DNA of 64,000 nt, taken from assembly GCF_019799965.1 (NCBI RefSeq), contig NZ_JABGCJ010000004.1:434001-498000 (forward strand). Direction: 5' to 3'. Positions 34,411-43,095 of this stretch are shown one piece after another. A program made the translations under genes and the position numbers. Within the stretch, counting starts at the first letter, position 1; the number at the start of each line of letters is the position of its first letter. Source of the stretch: Modestobacter italicus. GTDB taxonomy: Bacteria > Actinomycetota > Actinomycetes > Mycobacteriales > Geodermatophilaceae. The notes below the pieces were generated by a model. That model did not search any database. It saw only the letters and a program-made list of their open reading frames with translations, and had not been told where the DNA came from.

Positions 34411-35211
34411 ATGCGCCTGGCCACGTGGAACGTGAACTCCATCCGCAGCCGAGTGGACCGGGTGGAGGCCTGGCTGCAGCGCAGTGACGTCGACGTCCTG
34501 GCGCTGCAGGAGACCAAGTGCAAGGACGAGCAGTTCCCCGAGGACCGGTTCCGGGCGCTGGGCTACGAGGTCGCCCACGTCGGTTACTCGCAGTGGAACG
34601 GCGTGGCGCTGCTGTCCCGGGTGGGCCTGACCGACGTCGAGGTCGGCTTCCCGGGCATGCCGTCGTGGGCCAAGGAGGGCGCCGAGCCGGTCGCCGAGGC
34701 CCGGGCGCTGGGCGCGACCTGCGGCGGCGTGCGGGTGTGGAGCCTCTACGTGCCCAACGGCCGCACCCTCACCGACCCGCACCTGCAGTACAAGCTGGAG
34801 TGGCTCGAGGCGCTGCGGGTGCACGCGGCCGGCTGGCTCACCGAGGACGCCGACGCGCAGGTGGCGCTGGTCGGCGACTGGAACATCGCCCCCCAGGACG
34901 ACGACGTCTGGGACATGTCGGTGTTCAGCCACTCCACGCACGTCTCCGAGCCCGAGCGGGCGGCGTTCCGCGGCGTGGTGGAGGCCGGGTTCACCGACGT
35001 CGTCCGGCCGTACACCCCGGGCCCGGGCGTCTACACGTACTGGGACTACACGCAGCTGCGCTTCCCGCGCCGCGAGGGGATGCGGATCGACTTCGTGCTC
35101 GGCTCCCCTGCGCTGGCCCGCCGGGTCACCGACGCCCGGATCGACCGCGAGGAGCGCAAGGGCAAGGGCGCCAGCGACCACGCCCCGGTCGTCGTCGACC
35201 TGGCCGACTGA
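34411..35211 (+). CDS. xth: Exodeoxyribonuclease III
   Basis: A 266-residue AP endonuclease/3'-5' exonuclease for base excision repair. Motifs: RLATWNVNSIRSRV, LQETKCKDEQFP, LVGDWNIAPQDDDVWD with the catalytic Asp/Asn, REGMRIDFVLGS and KGKGASDHAPVVVDL with the catalytic Asp-His. Full length for the family; ATG 34411 matches the family start. It is followed by the convergent VOC gene with a GACTGA...TCAGTC stop-codon repeat. Confidence 0.95.
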   Translation: MRLATWNVNSIRSRVDRVEAWLQRSDVDVLALQETKCKDEQFPEDRFRALGYEVAHVGYSQWNGVALLSRVGLTDVEVGFPGMPSWAKEGAEPVAEARALGATCGGVRVWSLYVPNGRTLTDPHLQYKLEWLEALRVHAAGWLTEDADAQVALVGDWNIAPQDDDVWDMSVFSHSTHVSEPERAAFRGVVEAGFTDVVRPYTPGPGVYTYWDYTQLRFPRREGMRIDFVLGSPALARRVTDARIDREERKGKGASDHAPVVVDLAD

Positions 35212-35217
35212 CCCGGC

Positions 35218-35601
35218 TCAGTCCACGTCGGGCGCCGACACCAGGTGCACGATGCTGGCCGGGCTGGTGATCCAGAAGGCCGCGCTGGTGCCCAGCGGCT
35301 CGATCTCGTCGCAGCGGGCCACTCCGTGGGCTGCCAGGTGATCGGCCGCTGCAGCGGTGTCGTCGGTCGTCACCTGCAGCCACAGCTCCGCCTGGCTCAT
35401 GCCGGGGACGCGGTCGATCCACAGCCGGTTGGCGCCGAACTCGAAGCCGACCGACTCCGGGCCGCTGTCGAACGGGTTGTCCAGCTCCCGCAGCCCGAGG
35501 GTCTCCCGGTAGAACCGGACGGTGTCCTCCCACTGGTGGGGAGGCACCTTCATGGCGATGTTGCGGCCTCCCGCGTAGGCCAAGCCAGCTGCCGTCGTCA
35601 T
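35218..35601 (-). CDS. VOC (glyoxalase/bleomycin resistance) superfamily protein
   Basis: A 127-residue protein with the beta-alpha-beta-beta-beta pattern of the vicinal oxygen chelate fold: GRNIAMKVPPHQWEDTVRFYRETLGL at the N-terminus, SVGFEFGANRLWIDRV, and AELWLQVTTDDTAAAADHLAAHGV. The reaction is unknown; VOC members include glyoxalases, dioxygenases and binding proteins. ATG 35601. It is divergent from the DUF222-HNH gene. Confidence 0.8.
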   Translation of the reverse strand: MTTAAGLAYAGGRNIAMKVPPHQWEDTVRFYRETLGLRELDNPFDSGPESVGFEFGANRLWIDRVPGMSQAELWLQVTTDDTAAAADHLAAHGVARCDEIEPLGTSAAFWITSPASIVHLVSAPDVD

Positions 35602-35687
35602 GACGCCCCCTCAGATCGGTCCGTACCGTCATCCTGCCGACGGCACTGCACGTCCGCCCTCGGCGGCGCGCTCTCCGACGGCGCGGC

Positions 35688-35715
35688 TCGCGACGGTTCC
35701 GCGGAACCGTCGCGA
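35688..35715. repeat. Perfect 28-bp palindrome upstream of the DUF222-HNH gene
   Basis: The half TCGCGACGGTTCCG is followed by its exact reverse complement. An 18-nt core of it (GACGGTTCCGCGGAACCG) recurs inside the 3' end of the same gene at 37087-37104. Confidence 0.85.
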
Positions 35716-35754
35716 CCGGTTGACCAGCGGTTCTGTCGGTGCCAGCCGCTACGT

Positions 35755-35770
35755 TCGAACACATGGTCGA
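35755..35770. promoter_or_regulatory. LexA (SOS) box over the DUF222-HNH start codon
   Basis: TCGAACACATGGTCGA matches the actinobacterial SOS box TCGAAC-N4-GTTCGA with one mismatch. The ATG at 35763 is inside the box. LexA boxes at DUF222 (13E12 family) genes are known from Mycobacterium tuberculosis. Confidence 0.65.
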
Positions 35771-37247
35771 TGCGCTGGTCACTCCCTCGCCACTGTCCGT
35801 CGTCCGGAGCGCCGGGCCGGCACAGCCGGCCGAGCCGCTGGAGGCGCTCGGCGACCGGATCTGCGCCGGCGCGGTGCAGCTGGCCGCGGCGACGGCGTCC
35901 TGGTTGCGGCTGGTCGCCGAGTTCGACCAGCGGGAGGGCTGGCGGGGCATCGGCATCACCTCGTGCGCGCACTGGCTGGCCTGGCGGTGCGCGCTGACGC
36001 CGGGGACGGCCCGGCAGCACGTCCGGGTGGCGCGGGCACTGCGGGCGCTGCCCTTGACCAGCGCCGCCTTCTCCGCCGGCGAGCTCTCCTACTCGAAGGT
36101 GCGCGCACTGACCCGGGTCGCCGAGCCGGGCACCGAGGCCGAGCTCGTCGAGTTCGCCCGGCACGCCACCGCCTCCCAGGTGGAGCGCACCGTGCGGGCC
36201 TGGCGCCGGGCCGACGACGTCGACGCGGGCCGGGTGGCCGACCGGCGACGGTTCTCCTGGTGGACCGAGGACGACGGGATGATCTCGGTGCAGGTCCGGA
36301 TGGAAGCCGAGCACGGCGCCGAGTTCCTCGCCGCGATCGAGTCGCTCGCGGAGCGGGACGCGCGCCGGGAGCGAGCAGCCCGCACCCGGGCCACCGCGGC
36401 TGGCGGGTTCGTGCCCCCGGGATCTGACACCGGCCCCGAGACCGCCGACGACGGCACGACTGGGGATGGCGCCGTCGCCGACGCCTCCGTTCCCGAGGAG
36501 CACGCTCCCGGAGACCCCGCCATCGAGAACGTGGCTGAGCCGCTGGCCGTGAGCACCGAACGCCGCTGCCGGGCGATGACCAGGCTGGCCGCGGCGGCGG
36601 CCGACGCCGACCGTCGGGCCGGCGACCCGCCCCGCCGCGAGGTGGTGGTCGTCGTGGACGCCACGGTGCTGGCCGACGACGAGGCCGCCGGGCGGGCCGC
36701 ACTGGCCGGGGGCCCAGCCCTCACCCCGGCCCAGGCCCGGCGACTGGCGTGCGACGCGGCCGTCACCGCGATCGTCACCGACGGGCCCGAGGTGCTGGCC
36801 CAGGGCCGGTCGCGGCGGTACGCCACCCGCGCCCAGCGACGCGCGCTGCTGCTCCGCGACGGCGGTTGTGCCCGGCCGGGGTGCGAGGAGACGCGGCCGG
36901 AGCGGCTGCACGCCCACCACCTGCGGCACTGGCTGCACGGCGGCCGCACCGACGTCTCGAACATGGTCCTGCTCTGCGACGTCGACCACGGGCTGGTCCA
37001 CGACCACGACCTGGCGCTCAGCCGGGCCGGCGGCCGACTGGTCGCCGTGGCCCCGGACGGTGGGCGGCCGTGGGAGGACACCGGAGGACGGTTCCGCGGA
37101 ACCGCCGCCGACGGGCTGTCGTCGCTGCTGCCGGGCACACACCGGCTGCCCGCCGCGCTGCCCTCCGACGGCGAGCGGATGGACCTGCAGCACGTCGTCT
37201 GGGCACTGATGGCCCATCGGGACGTCGTCCGGCGACGCGCCGCCTGA
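35763..37247 (+). CDS. DUF222 and HNH endonuclease domain protein (13E12 repeat family)
   Basis: A 494-residue protein. The N-terminal DUF222 domain includes WLRLVAEFDQREGW, SCAHWLAWRCALTPGTARQHVRVA and GELSYSKVRALTRVA. After a low-complexity acidic linker, the C-terminal HNH nuclease has RRALLLRDGGCARPGCE and LHAHHLRHWLHGGRTD with SNMVLLCDVDHGLVHDHD, retaining the metal-binding His/Asn and two Cys. These genes are multicopy in Geodermatophilaceae and mycobacteria; their role is unknown. ATG 35763 is preferred to GTG 35739. The SOS box on the start and the repeated palindrome on both sides suggest damage regulation and possible mobility. Confidence 0.88.
   Translation: MVDALVTPSPLSVVRSAGPAQPAEPLEALGDRICAGAVQLAAATASWLRLVAEFDQREGWRGIGITSCAHWLAWRCALTPGTARQHVRVARALRALPLTSAAFSAGELSYSKVRALTRVAEPGTEAELVEFARHATASQVERTVRAWRRADDVDAGRVADRRRFSWWTEDDGMISVQVRMEAEHGAEFLAAIESLAERDARRERAARTRATAAGGFVPPGSDTGPETADDGTTGDGAVADASVPEEHAPGDPAIENVAEPLAVSTERRCRAMTRLAAAAADADRRAGDPPRREVVVVVDATVLADDEAAGRAALAGGPALTPAQARRLACDAAVTAIVTDGPEVLAQGRSRRYATRAQRRALLLRDGGCARPGCEETRPERLHAHHLRHWLHGGRTDVSNMVLLCDVDHGLVHDHDLALSRAGGRLVAVAPDGGRPWEDTGGRFRGTAADGLSSLLPGTHRLPAALPSDGERMDLQHVVWALMAHRDVVRRRAA
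37087..37104. repeat. Second copy of the GACGGTTCCGCGGAACCG palindrome
   Basis: This 18-nt sequence near the 3' end of the DUF222-HNH gene is identical to the core of the palindrome at 35692-35709 upstream of the same gene. Confidence 0.8.
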
Positions 37248-37285
37248 GCGGAAGGGCGGCATCCCCGGGGCCGTTGCACCAGGTG

Positions 37286-38404
37286 ATGACCACCGCGCTG
37301 ACCGCACCCACCGCGCCGACCCTCACCATCGCCCCGACCCCCACCCGACGCTGGACGCCGTCCCGCGTCCTGGTCACCCGCTCGGCGGCCGAGCGGCCGT
37401 ACGGGCAGCGGGTGCTGGCCCGGCTGGAGGCGGCCGGGGTCAGCGACATCGAGCTGCTGCGCGGCGACCGGCTGCCCAGCCTGCGTGGCGACGGCGACCG
37501 GGCGGCGTTCATGGCGGCCAAGCAGACCCTCGCGCTGGTCGTCCCGCCGGCGTCACTGCGCCGGCTGCAGCCGATCGCCCCCTCGGCGGACTGGCGCTTC
37601 GACCTGGCACAGGGCTGCCCGGCGCACTGCCAGTACTGCTACCTGGCCGGCTCGCTGTCCGGCCCACCGATCACCCGGGTGTACGCCGACCTCGACGAGG
37701 CGCTGGCCGGACTCGACGGCTACGTCGGGCATGGCACCGTCACCTCCGGCTCGGCCGCCCGCGCCGCGGAGGGGACGACGTTCGAGGCCTCCTGCTACAC
37801 CGACCCGCTGGCGCTGGAGCACCTGACCGGCGGCCTGGCCACCGCGATCACCCACTTCGGCACCCACGACTGGGCCGGTCCGGTGCAGCTGCGGGCGACG
37901 ACCAAGTTCGACGACGTCGCCGGCCTGCTCGACCTGCCGCACCGGGGCCGCACCCGGCTGCGGTTCTCGCTCAACGCCGGCCCGGTGGCCCAGCGGTTCG
38001 AGGGCGCCACCTCTCCGGTGGCCGGGCGCATCGCGGCACTGGGCGCGGTCGCGGCGGCCGGCTACCCGGTCGGTCTCACGATCGCGCCGATCATGCCGGT
38101 GGACGACTGGCGCGAGCACTACGGCCGCCTGCTGGACGACGTCGCGGCCGCCCTGCCCGCGGCCACCGACCTGACCGTCGAGTGCATCACCCACCGCTTC
38201 ACCCCGGGCAGCAAGGAGACGCTGCTCGACTGGTACCCGCGCACCCGGCTGGAGATGGACGAGGCCCAGCGCACCACCAAGCGCGGCAAGTTCGGCGCGG
38301 TCAAGCACGTCTACCCCAAGGCGACGATGGGCGAGCTGCGCGGCTGGTTCACCGCCGCCATCGCCGAGCGGCTGCCCGACGCCCGGCTCCTCTACTGGAC
38401 CTGA
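37286..38404 (+). CDS. Spore photoproduct lyase family radical SAM protein
   Basis: A 372-residue protein with the radical SAM cluster motif CPAHCQYCYL, in which three Cys bind the 4Fe-4S cluster (the CxxxCxxC spacing is exact). Other segments are IAPSADWRFDLAQG before the cluster, FEASCYTDPLALEHLTGGLA, and CITHRFTPGSKETLLDWYP with KFGAVKHVYP near the end, as in SplB-like proteins. SplB repairs the spore photoproduct in endospores; actinobacterial members of this family have no proven role, though a DNA photodamage function is plausible in a light-exposed organism. ATG 37286 or the adjacent GTG 37283; the ribosome site is weak. Confidence 0.82.
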   Translation: MTTALTAPTAPTLTIAPTPTRRWTPSRVLVTRSAAERPYGQRVLARLEAAGVSDIELLRGDRLPSLRGDGDRAAFMAAKQTLALVVPPASLRRLQPIAPSADWRFDLAQGCPAHCQYCYLAGSLSGPPITRVYADLDEALAGLDGYVGHGTVTSGSAARAAEGTTFEASCYTDPLALEHLTGGLATAITHFGTHDWAGPVQLRATTKFDDVAGLLDLPHRGRTRLRFSLNAGPVAQRFEGATSPVAGRIAALGAVAAAGYPVGLTIAPIMPVDDWREHYGRLLDDVAAALPAATDLTVECITHRFTPGSKETLLDWYPRTRLEMDEAQRTTKRGKFGAVKHVYPKATMGELRGWFTAAIAERLPDARLLYWT

Positions 38405-38413
38405 CGAGCTCCG

Positions 38414-39265
38414 TCAGCGCGGGCGGTGCTGGACCAGCCCGACCGGGACCGGGCCGGGCCAGACGGCCTCCAGCGCCTCCGCGGTCTCCTCGCGCAGCTC
38501 GGTGGCCGCGCCGACGGTGCACACCCGGATCGGGTCGTTCCCCGGCGCGGACTCCCGGACGTCGGCCACCACGACGGTGATGTTGTCCGTCGGCGGACCG
38601 GCGAGCGCCGCGTCCCGCAGGCGGGCGGCGGCCTCGGCGGGGGTGCCGGGCGTGGCGAGCAGGTCGCGCAGCACGTCGGGTGGGACGACGTCGGACAGCC
38701 CGTCGGAGCAGACCATCAGCCGGTCGCCGGGCCGGGCGTCCAGCCGGAGCACGTCGACGGCCGCCACGTCGTCGTCCGCGCCGTGCAGGGCCGCGTAGAC
38801 GGCCGAGCGCTGCGGGTGCACCTTCGCCTCGGCCGGGGTGAGCGAGCCGGCGTCGATCAGCGCCTGGACCAGCGTGTGGTCGGTGCTGACCTGCTGCAGC
38901 TCGCCGTCCTGCAGCAGGTAGCCGCGGGAGTCACCGATGTGCAGCAACGCCAGCCCCTGGGCGTCGGAGTGCACGGCGGTCATCGTCGTCGCCATCGTGC
39001 GCAGCCGCGGCCGCTCGGTGTAGGCAGCCCGGATCCGCTCGTTCGCGCTGGCCACCACCCGCACCGGGTCGTCGGCGCCCTCGCCGTCACTGCCGGCGGC
39101 GAGCGGGGCCAGCCAGTTGGCCACCAGGGACGACGCGACGGCCCCGCCGACGTTGCCGCCGACCCCGTCGGCGATGGCGATGAGCAACGGTCCGGCGACC
39201 GCGGAGTCCTGGTTGTCCGGGCGTGGTCCGCGGGTGGAGACGGCAGCACTGTCCAGCACCAACAC
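38414..39265 (-). CDS. PP2C-type serine/threonine protein phosphatase
   Basis: A 283-residue PPM phosphatase with metal-binding motifs RPDNQDSA, IAIADGVGGNVGG, HIGDSRGYLL, CSDGLSD and TDNITVVVADV. It dephosphorylates Ser/Thr-phosphoproteins in the cytoplasm. GTG 39265 is chosen because GAGGAGGTGA lies just upstream; a start at 39295 would precede that site. It converges with the radical SAM gene through a CTGACG...CGTCAG repeat. No Ser/Thr kinase is adjacent. Confidence 0.88.
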   Translation of the reverse strand: MLVLDSAAVSTRGPRPDNQDSAVAGPLLIAIADGVGGNVGGAVASSLVANWLAPLAAGSDGEGADDPVRVVASANERIRAAYTERPRLRTMATTMTAVHSDAQGLALLHIGDSRGYLLQDGELQQVSTDHTLVQALIDAGSLTPAEAKVHPQRSAVYAALHGADDDVAAVDVLRLDARPGDRLMVCSDGLSDVVPPDVLRDLLATPGTPAEAAARLRDAALAGPPTDNITVVVADVRESAPGNDPIRVCTVGAATELREETAEALEAVWPGPVPVGLVQHRPR

Positions 39266-39432
39266 GTCTCTCACCTCCTCGACCGGGCCCTGCACTGCGA
39301 AGCGCAGCGTCGCAGAACGGTAGATGACGACACCGGAGGTCGCCTCCGAGCAGCGCCGTTGCCCCGCTGCACGACCCCGAGCCTGCCAGCTCGCACCGGT
39401 GCGGCGGACGGCGACACGTAGCCTCGACCCCC

Positions 39433-40206
39433 GTGCTCGTGCTGCTGCCCCCTTCGGAGACCAAGCACCCCGGCGGGGACGGCGCGCCGCTGGACCTGGC
39501 CACGCTGAGCAGCCCGGAGCTCACGCCCCTCCGCGAGCAGCTGGTCGAGGCGGTCGTCTCCCTCGCCGGCGACGTCCCGGCCGCGCGGTCCGCGCTGGGC
39601 CTCTCCCCCGCCCAGGACGACGAGATCGCCCGCAACGCCGCGCTCCGGTCCAGCCCGACGATGCCGGCGATCGAGCGCTACACCGGCGTCCTCTACGACG
39701 CCCTGGACGTCCGCTCGCTCTCCCGCGCCCAGCGGCGGCGGGCCGACGGCCGGCTGGCGGTCGGTTCCGCGCTGTTCGGTCTGCTGCGCGCGGACGACGC
39801 CGTGCCCGCCTACCGGTTGTCCGCCGGCAGCTCGCTGCCCGGCCTGCCCACGCTGCGGTCGCTGTGGAAGCCGGTGCTGACCGACGTGCTCGCCGGCATC
39901 GACGGCCTGGTGGTCGACCTGCGGTCCGGCGCCTACGCCGACCTGGCGCCCGTACCGGGAGCGGTGACCGTGACGGTGCTGAGCGAACGCCCGGACGGCA
40001 CCCGCGCCGTGGTCAGCCACTTCAACAAGGCGCACAAGGGGAGGCTGGCCCGGTTGCTGGCCACCACCACCGGCGAGCCGGACTCCGTCGTCCGGCTGCG
40101 GGCGCTGCTCCGCCGGGCGGGGTTGCACGTGGAACACGCCACCGACCGGGGGAAGCCGGGCACCGAGCTGACCCTGGTCGTCCCGGCCGCCGCAGTCACC
40201 CGCTGA
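39433..40206 (+). CDS. yaaA: Peroxide stress protein YaaA (UPF0246 family)
   Basis: A 257-residue protein of the YaaA/DUF328 family, which in E. coli limits free iron under peroxide stress and binds DNA. Seen: VLLPPSETKHPGGDG at the start, RYTGVLYDALD, GSALFGLLRADDAVPAYRLS, LVVDLRSGAYADL and the HFNKAHKGRLARLL motif. GTG 39433 matches the family start. A copy of the parS-like 14-mer lies in the coding sequence at 40122. Downstream, the amidase begins after 46 bp. Confidence 0.9.
   Translation: MLVLLPPSETKHPGGDGAPLDLATLSSPELTPLREQLVEAVVSLAGDVPAARSALGLSPAQDDEIARNAALRSSPTMPAIERYTGVLYDALDVRSLSRAQRRRADGRLAVGSALFGLLRADDAVPAYRLSAGSSLPGLPTLRSLWKPVLTDVLAGIDGLVVDLRSGAYADLAPVPGAVTVTVLSERPDGTRAVVSHFNKAHKGRLARLLATTTGEPDSVVRLRALLRRAGLHVEHATDRGKPGTELTLVVPAAAVTR
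40122..40135. repeat. parS-like 14-mer, copy 2 (reverse orientation)
   Basis: GTTGCACGTGGAAC, the exact reverse complement of the motif at 28810 and 51032, within yaaA codons for LHVE. Confidence 0.4.
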
Positions 40207-40252
40207 GCGCACCAGGTTCCTCAACGCTGAGAGACCCAGTACGGTCGCCGGG

Positions 40253-41674
40253 GTGACCAGCGCCGAGGACCTCTGCACCCGCCCGGCCACCGAGCTCGCG
40301 GCGATGCTGCGCGCCCGTGAGGTCTCGGCCCGGGAGCTGCTGGACGCCCACCTGGAGCGGATCGACCGGCTGAACCCCCGGCTCAACGCCATCGTCACCC
40401 TCGACCCCGAGGGTGCCCGGGCCGCCGCCGACGCGGCCGACGCCACGCTCGCCGCCGGAGAGCCGGTCGGCCCGCTGCACGGGCTGCCCATCGCGCACAA
40501 GGACACCCACGCCACCGGCGGCATGCGCACCACCTGGGGCTCGCCGCTGCACGCGGAGACCGTGCCGGCGCGCGATGAGCTGGCCGTGGCCCGACTGGGC
40601 GCCGCCGGGGCCATCCGGGTCGGCAAGACGAACGTGCCGGAGTTCGCGGCCGGCTCGCACACCTTCAACACCCTCTTCGGGGCGACCCACAACCCCTACC
40701 GGCACGGGCTGTCCGCCGGCGGCTCCTCCGGTGGCGCGGCGGCGGCGCTGGCCGCCGGCCTGGTGCCGATCGCCGAGGGCAGCGACATGGGCGGCTCGCT
40801 GCGCAACCCGGCCGCGTTCTGCAACGTCGTCGGCCTGCGGCCCACTCCCGGCCGGGTGCCCACCCACCCGGCACCGATCGGCTGGTCGCAGCTGTCCGTG
40901 CAGGGGCCGATGGGCCGCACGGTCGCCGACGTGGCGCTGACCCTCTCCGCCCTGGCCGGGCCCGACCCGCGGGTGCCGATCGCGCTGGACGACCCGGGCG
41001 CCCCGTTCGCCGACCCGCTGCCCACCGAGCTGCGCGGCCTGCGGGTGGCCTGGGCGCCGGACCTCGGCGGTCAGGTGCCGGTGGACCCGGCGATCACGGC
41101 GACCCTGGAGGCGTCCCTGGGCGTCTTCGCCGACCTCGGCGCCACCGTCGAGGAGGCCTGCCCGGACCTACGCGGGGCCGACGAGGCGTTCGGGGTGCTG
41201 CGCGCCTGGCTGTTCGAGGCGAGCTTCGGCGACCTGGTCCGGCGGAACCCGGAGAAGGTGAAGGAGACCATCCGCTGGAACGCCGCCCGGGGTGCCGAGC
41301 TCACCGGCGCGGACGTCGGCCGGGCCGAGATCGCGCACACGAAGATCTACGAGCGGGTGGTGGCCTTCTTCCAGCGGTACGACGTGCTGCTGGCCCCCAC
41401 CACCCAGGTGCTGCCGTTCCCGGTCGAGCAGGAGTACCCGACCGAGGTCGCCGGTGTGCCGCAGGAGGACTACCTGGGCTGGATGCGCTCCTGCACGCTG
41501 ATCTCGGCGACCGGCTGCCCGGCACTGTCGGTGCCCGGCGGGTTCACTGCCGACGGCCTGCCGGTGGGGCTGCAGATCGTGGGGCCGCCCCGCGCCGACC
41601 GCCGGGTGCTGGAGGTCGGGCACGCCTTCGAGCAGGCCACCGGCTTCGGCCGGCGTCGTCCCGACCTGGGCTGA
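40253..41674 (+). CDS. Amidase (amidase signature family)
   Basis: A 473-residue amidase signature enzyme hydrolysing C-N amide bonds. The Ser-cisSer-Lys triad is visible: Lys in GLPIAHKDTHATGG, the cis-Ser in SAGGSSGGAAAALAAG and the nucleophile Ser in EGSDMGGSLRNPAAF. The C-terminal LISATGCPALSVPGGFTADGLPVGLQIVG is standard. Whether it acts as indoleacetamide hydrolase, nicotinamidase-like or other amidase cannot be told; GatCAB is less likely because no gatB or gatC is adjacent. GTG 40253. It converges with a small membrane protein. Confidence 0.9.
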   Translation: MTSAEDLCTRPATELAAMLRAREVSARELLDAHLERIDRLNPRLNAIVTLDPEGARAAADAADATLAAGEPVGPLHGLPIAHKDTHATGGMRTTWGSPLHAETVPARDELAVARLGAAGAIRVGKTNVPEFAAGSHTFNTLFGATHNPYRHGLSAGGSSGGAAAALAAGLVPIAEGSDMGGSLRNPAAFCNVVGLRPTPGRVPTHPAPIGWSQLSVQGPMGRTVADVALTLSALAGPDPRVPIALDDPGAPFADPLPTELRGLRVAWAPDLGGQVPVDPAITATLEASLGVFADLGATVEEACPDLRGADEAFGVLRAWLFEASFGDLVRRNPEKVKETIRWNAARGAELTGADVGRAEIAHTKIYERVVAFFQRYDVLLAPTTQVLPFPVEQEYPTEVAGVPQEDYLGWMRSCTLISATGCPALSVPGGFTADGLPVGLQIVGPPRADRRVLEVGHAFEQATGFGRRRPDLG

Positions 41675-41682
41675 GCCCGGCG

Positions 41683-42168
41683 TCAGTCCCGGTCGGGGGC
41701 GGCCGCGCGGTAGGCGCCGCCGCTGCCCGGGACGCCGGCCGGGCGGTGCGCCTTGGCCTCCTGCTCGTGCTCCTCGTGCCGGGCGAAGACCACGGTCCCG
41801 ACCAGGAAGAGCCCGGAGATGATCAGGACGACGGCGGTGAAGGCGTTGACGAACGGCAGGTCCACGCCGATCAGCGCCAGCACCCCGAAGACCACGAGCG
41901 CCAGCGCGGCGAGCACCGCCCCGGCGGCGCGCAGCGGGCTCTTGCCGACCTCCTCCACGCCCTCCTGCGCCTTCTCCTTGGCGTAGTCCAGCGGCTTGGC
42001 CGCCCACGGGAACCGGGTGGCGAGCACCGCCAGGCCGGCGGCGACGAGCACGAACCCGGGGCCGGGCAGGACGAGCAGGCAGATGCCGGCGAGGGTCAGC
42101 AGACCCCCGAGGACGGCGATCACGACGGTCTTCACGGATGCGTTGTGCCCCGCCGGTCCCCTGTTCAC
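41683..42168 (-). CDS. PGPGW-motif membrane protein (TIGR02611-like)
   Basis: A ~150-161-residue membrane protein with a hydrophobic hairpin around LLVLPGPGFVLVAAGLAVL, the signature of PGPGW proteins, followed by FPWAAKPLDYAKEKAQE and two further membrane segments. The C-terminal ~35 residues are hydrophilic. GTG 42168 or GTG 42135 may start it; the ribosome site is poor at both. It is divergent from the nuclease gene and converges with the amidase. Function unknown. Confidence 0.75.
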   Translation of the reverse strand: MNRGPAGHNASVKTVVIAVLGGLLTLAGICLLVLPGPGFVLVAAGLAVLATRFPWAAKPLDYAKEKAQEGVEEVGKSPLRAAGAVLAALALVVFGVLALIGVDLPFVNAFTAVVLIISGLFLVGTVVFARHEEHEQEAKAHRPAGVPGSGGAYRAAAPDRD

Positions 42169-42212
42169 GCCAGGGGCGCGCGCGTGTCGGACCCACCGCC
42201 GAGGATCGGCCC

Positions 42213-43076
42213 ATGACCGACTCCGCCCAGCCCTCCGCCGCTGACCTCGCCGACCGGACCGGGCTGGACGAGCAGCTGCTCGGCGTCCCCGTCCCGCTGC
42301 CGGTACTGCGCGACCCGCTGCCGGCCGTCCGGCTGGACTACACCCACTTCAGCGTGCTGCTGCGCACCGACCGGCGGCTGGCCGCGGTCGCCGGGGTGGG
42401 CATCGACGGCGCGCTGCTGCAGGACCGCTCGCGGTCGGGCATCGACTGGCGGCTGGACCCACGGGTGCCTGCCGACCAGCAGACCGGGGAGGCCGTCTAC
42501 GCCCGCAACGACCTGGACCGGGGCCACCTGGTGCGGCGGGCCGACGCGGTGTGGGGCGCCACCGAAGCGGAGGCGCAGCGCGGCAACGAGGACACCTTCT
42601 TCCTGACCAACGCCGCTCCCCAGGCCGCCGCGTTCAACCAGGGCGAGGAGCTCTGGCTGGGCCTGGAGGACCACCTGCTGGCCAGCGCGGCCACCGGGCA
42701 GCGCCGGCTGGTGGTGTTCACCGGCCCGGTGCTCGACCCCGCCGACCCCGTCTACCGGGGCGTGCAGCTGCCGCTGCGGTTCTGGAAGGTGGCGGCCTTC
42801 GTCGACGACGGCCGGCTCGGTGCCACCGGCTACCTCCTGGACCAGAGCTCGCTGATCGGCCGGCTGCCCGCGCGCGCCGCCGACTCCCCTCCCCCACCCG
42901 GCGCCTTCCGCACCTTCGGCGTGCCGATCGCCGACCTCGCCGCGCTCACCGGCCTGGACCTGGACCAGCTGGCCGCCGTCGACCGGCTGCCGACCGTGGT
43001 GGGGCAGCCGGCCGGCGAACCCGGCGTGCCGGCCGGCTGGGTGCCGCTGACCTCCCCCGACCAGCTCCGCCGCTGA
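42213..43076 (+). CDS. DNA/RNA non-specific endonuclease (NUC1 family)
   Basis: A 287-residue beta-beta-alpha metal nuclease. The catalytic DRGH motif is in YARNDLDRGHLVRRADAVWG (His about 105) and the metal-ligand Asn in FFLTNAAPQAAAFNQ. There is no signal peptide, so it is predicted to be cytoplasmic, unusual for a Serratia-type nuclease. ATG 42213. It converges with the glutamate dehydrogenase gene through a hairpin. No inhibitor gene is adjacent. Confidence 0.88.
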   Translation: MTDSAQPSAADLADRTGLDEQLLGVPVPLPVLRDPLPAVRLDYTHFSVLLRTDRRLAAVAGVGIDGALLQDRSRSGIDWRLDPRVPADQQTGEAVYARNDLDRGHLVRRADAVWGATEAEAQRGNEDTFFLTNAAPQAAAFNQGEELWLGLEDHLLASAATGQRRLVVFTGPVLDPADPVYRGVQLPLRFWKVAAFVDDGRLGATGYLLDQSSLIGRLPARAADSPPPPGAFRTFGVPIADLAALTGLDLDQLAAVDRLPTVVGQPAGEPGVPAGWVPLTSPDQLRR

Positions 43077-43095
43077 CCGGTCGGGTCAGCGGCGG
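43067..43095. terminator. Bidirectional terminator containing both stop codons
   Basis: A perfect 12-bp stem (43067-43078 with 43084-43095) around GGTCG covers the nuclease stop (43074-43076) and the glutamate dehydrogenase stop (43086-43088). Confidence 0.75.

Noticed and set aside
37286-38404. Spore photoproduct lyase as evidence for endospores
   Set aside because: Actinobacterial members of this radical SAM family occur in non-endospore formers; no sporulation gene adjoins.
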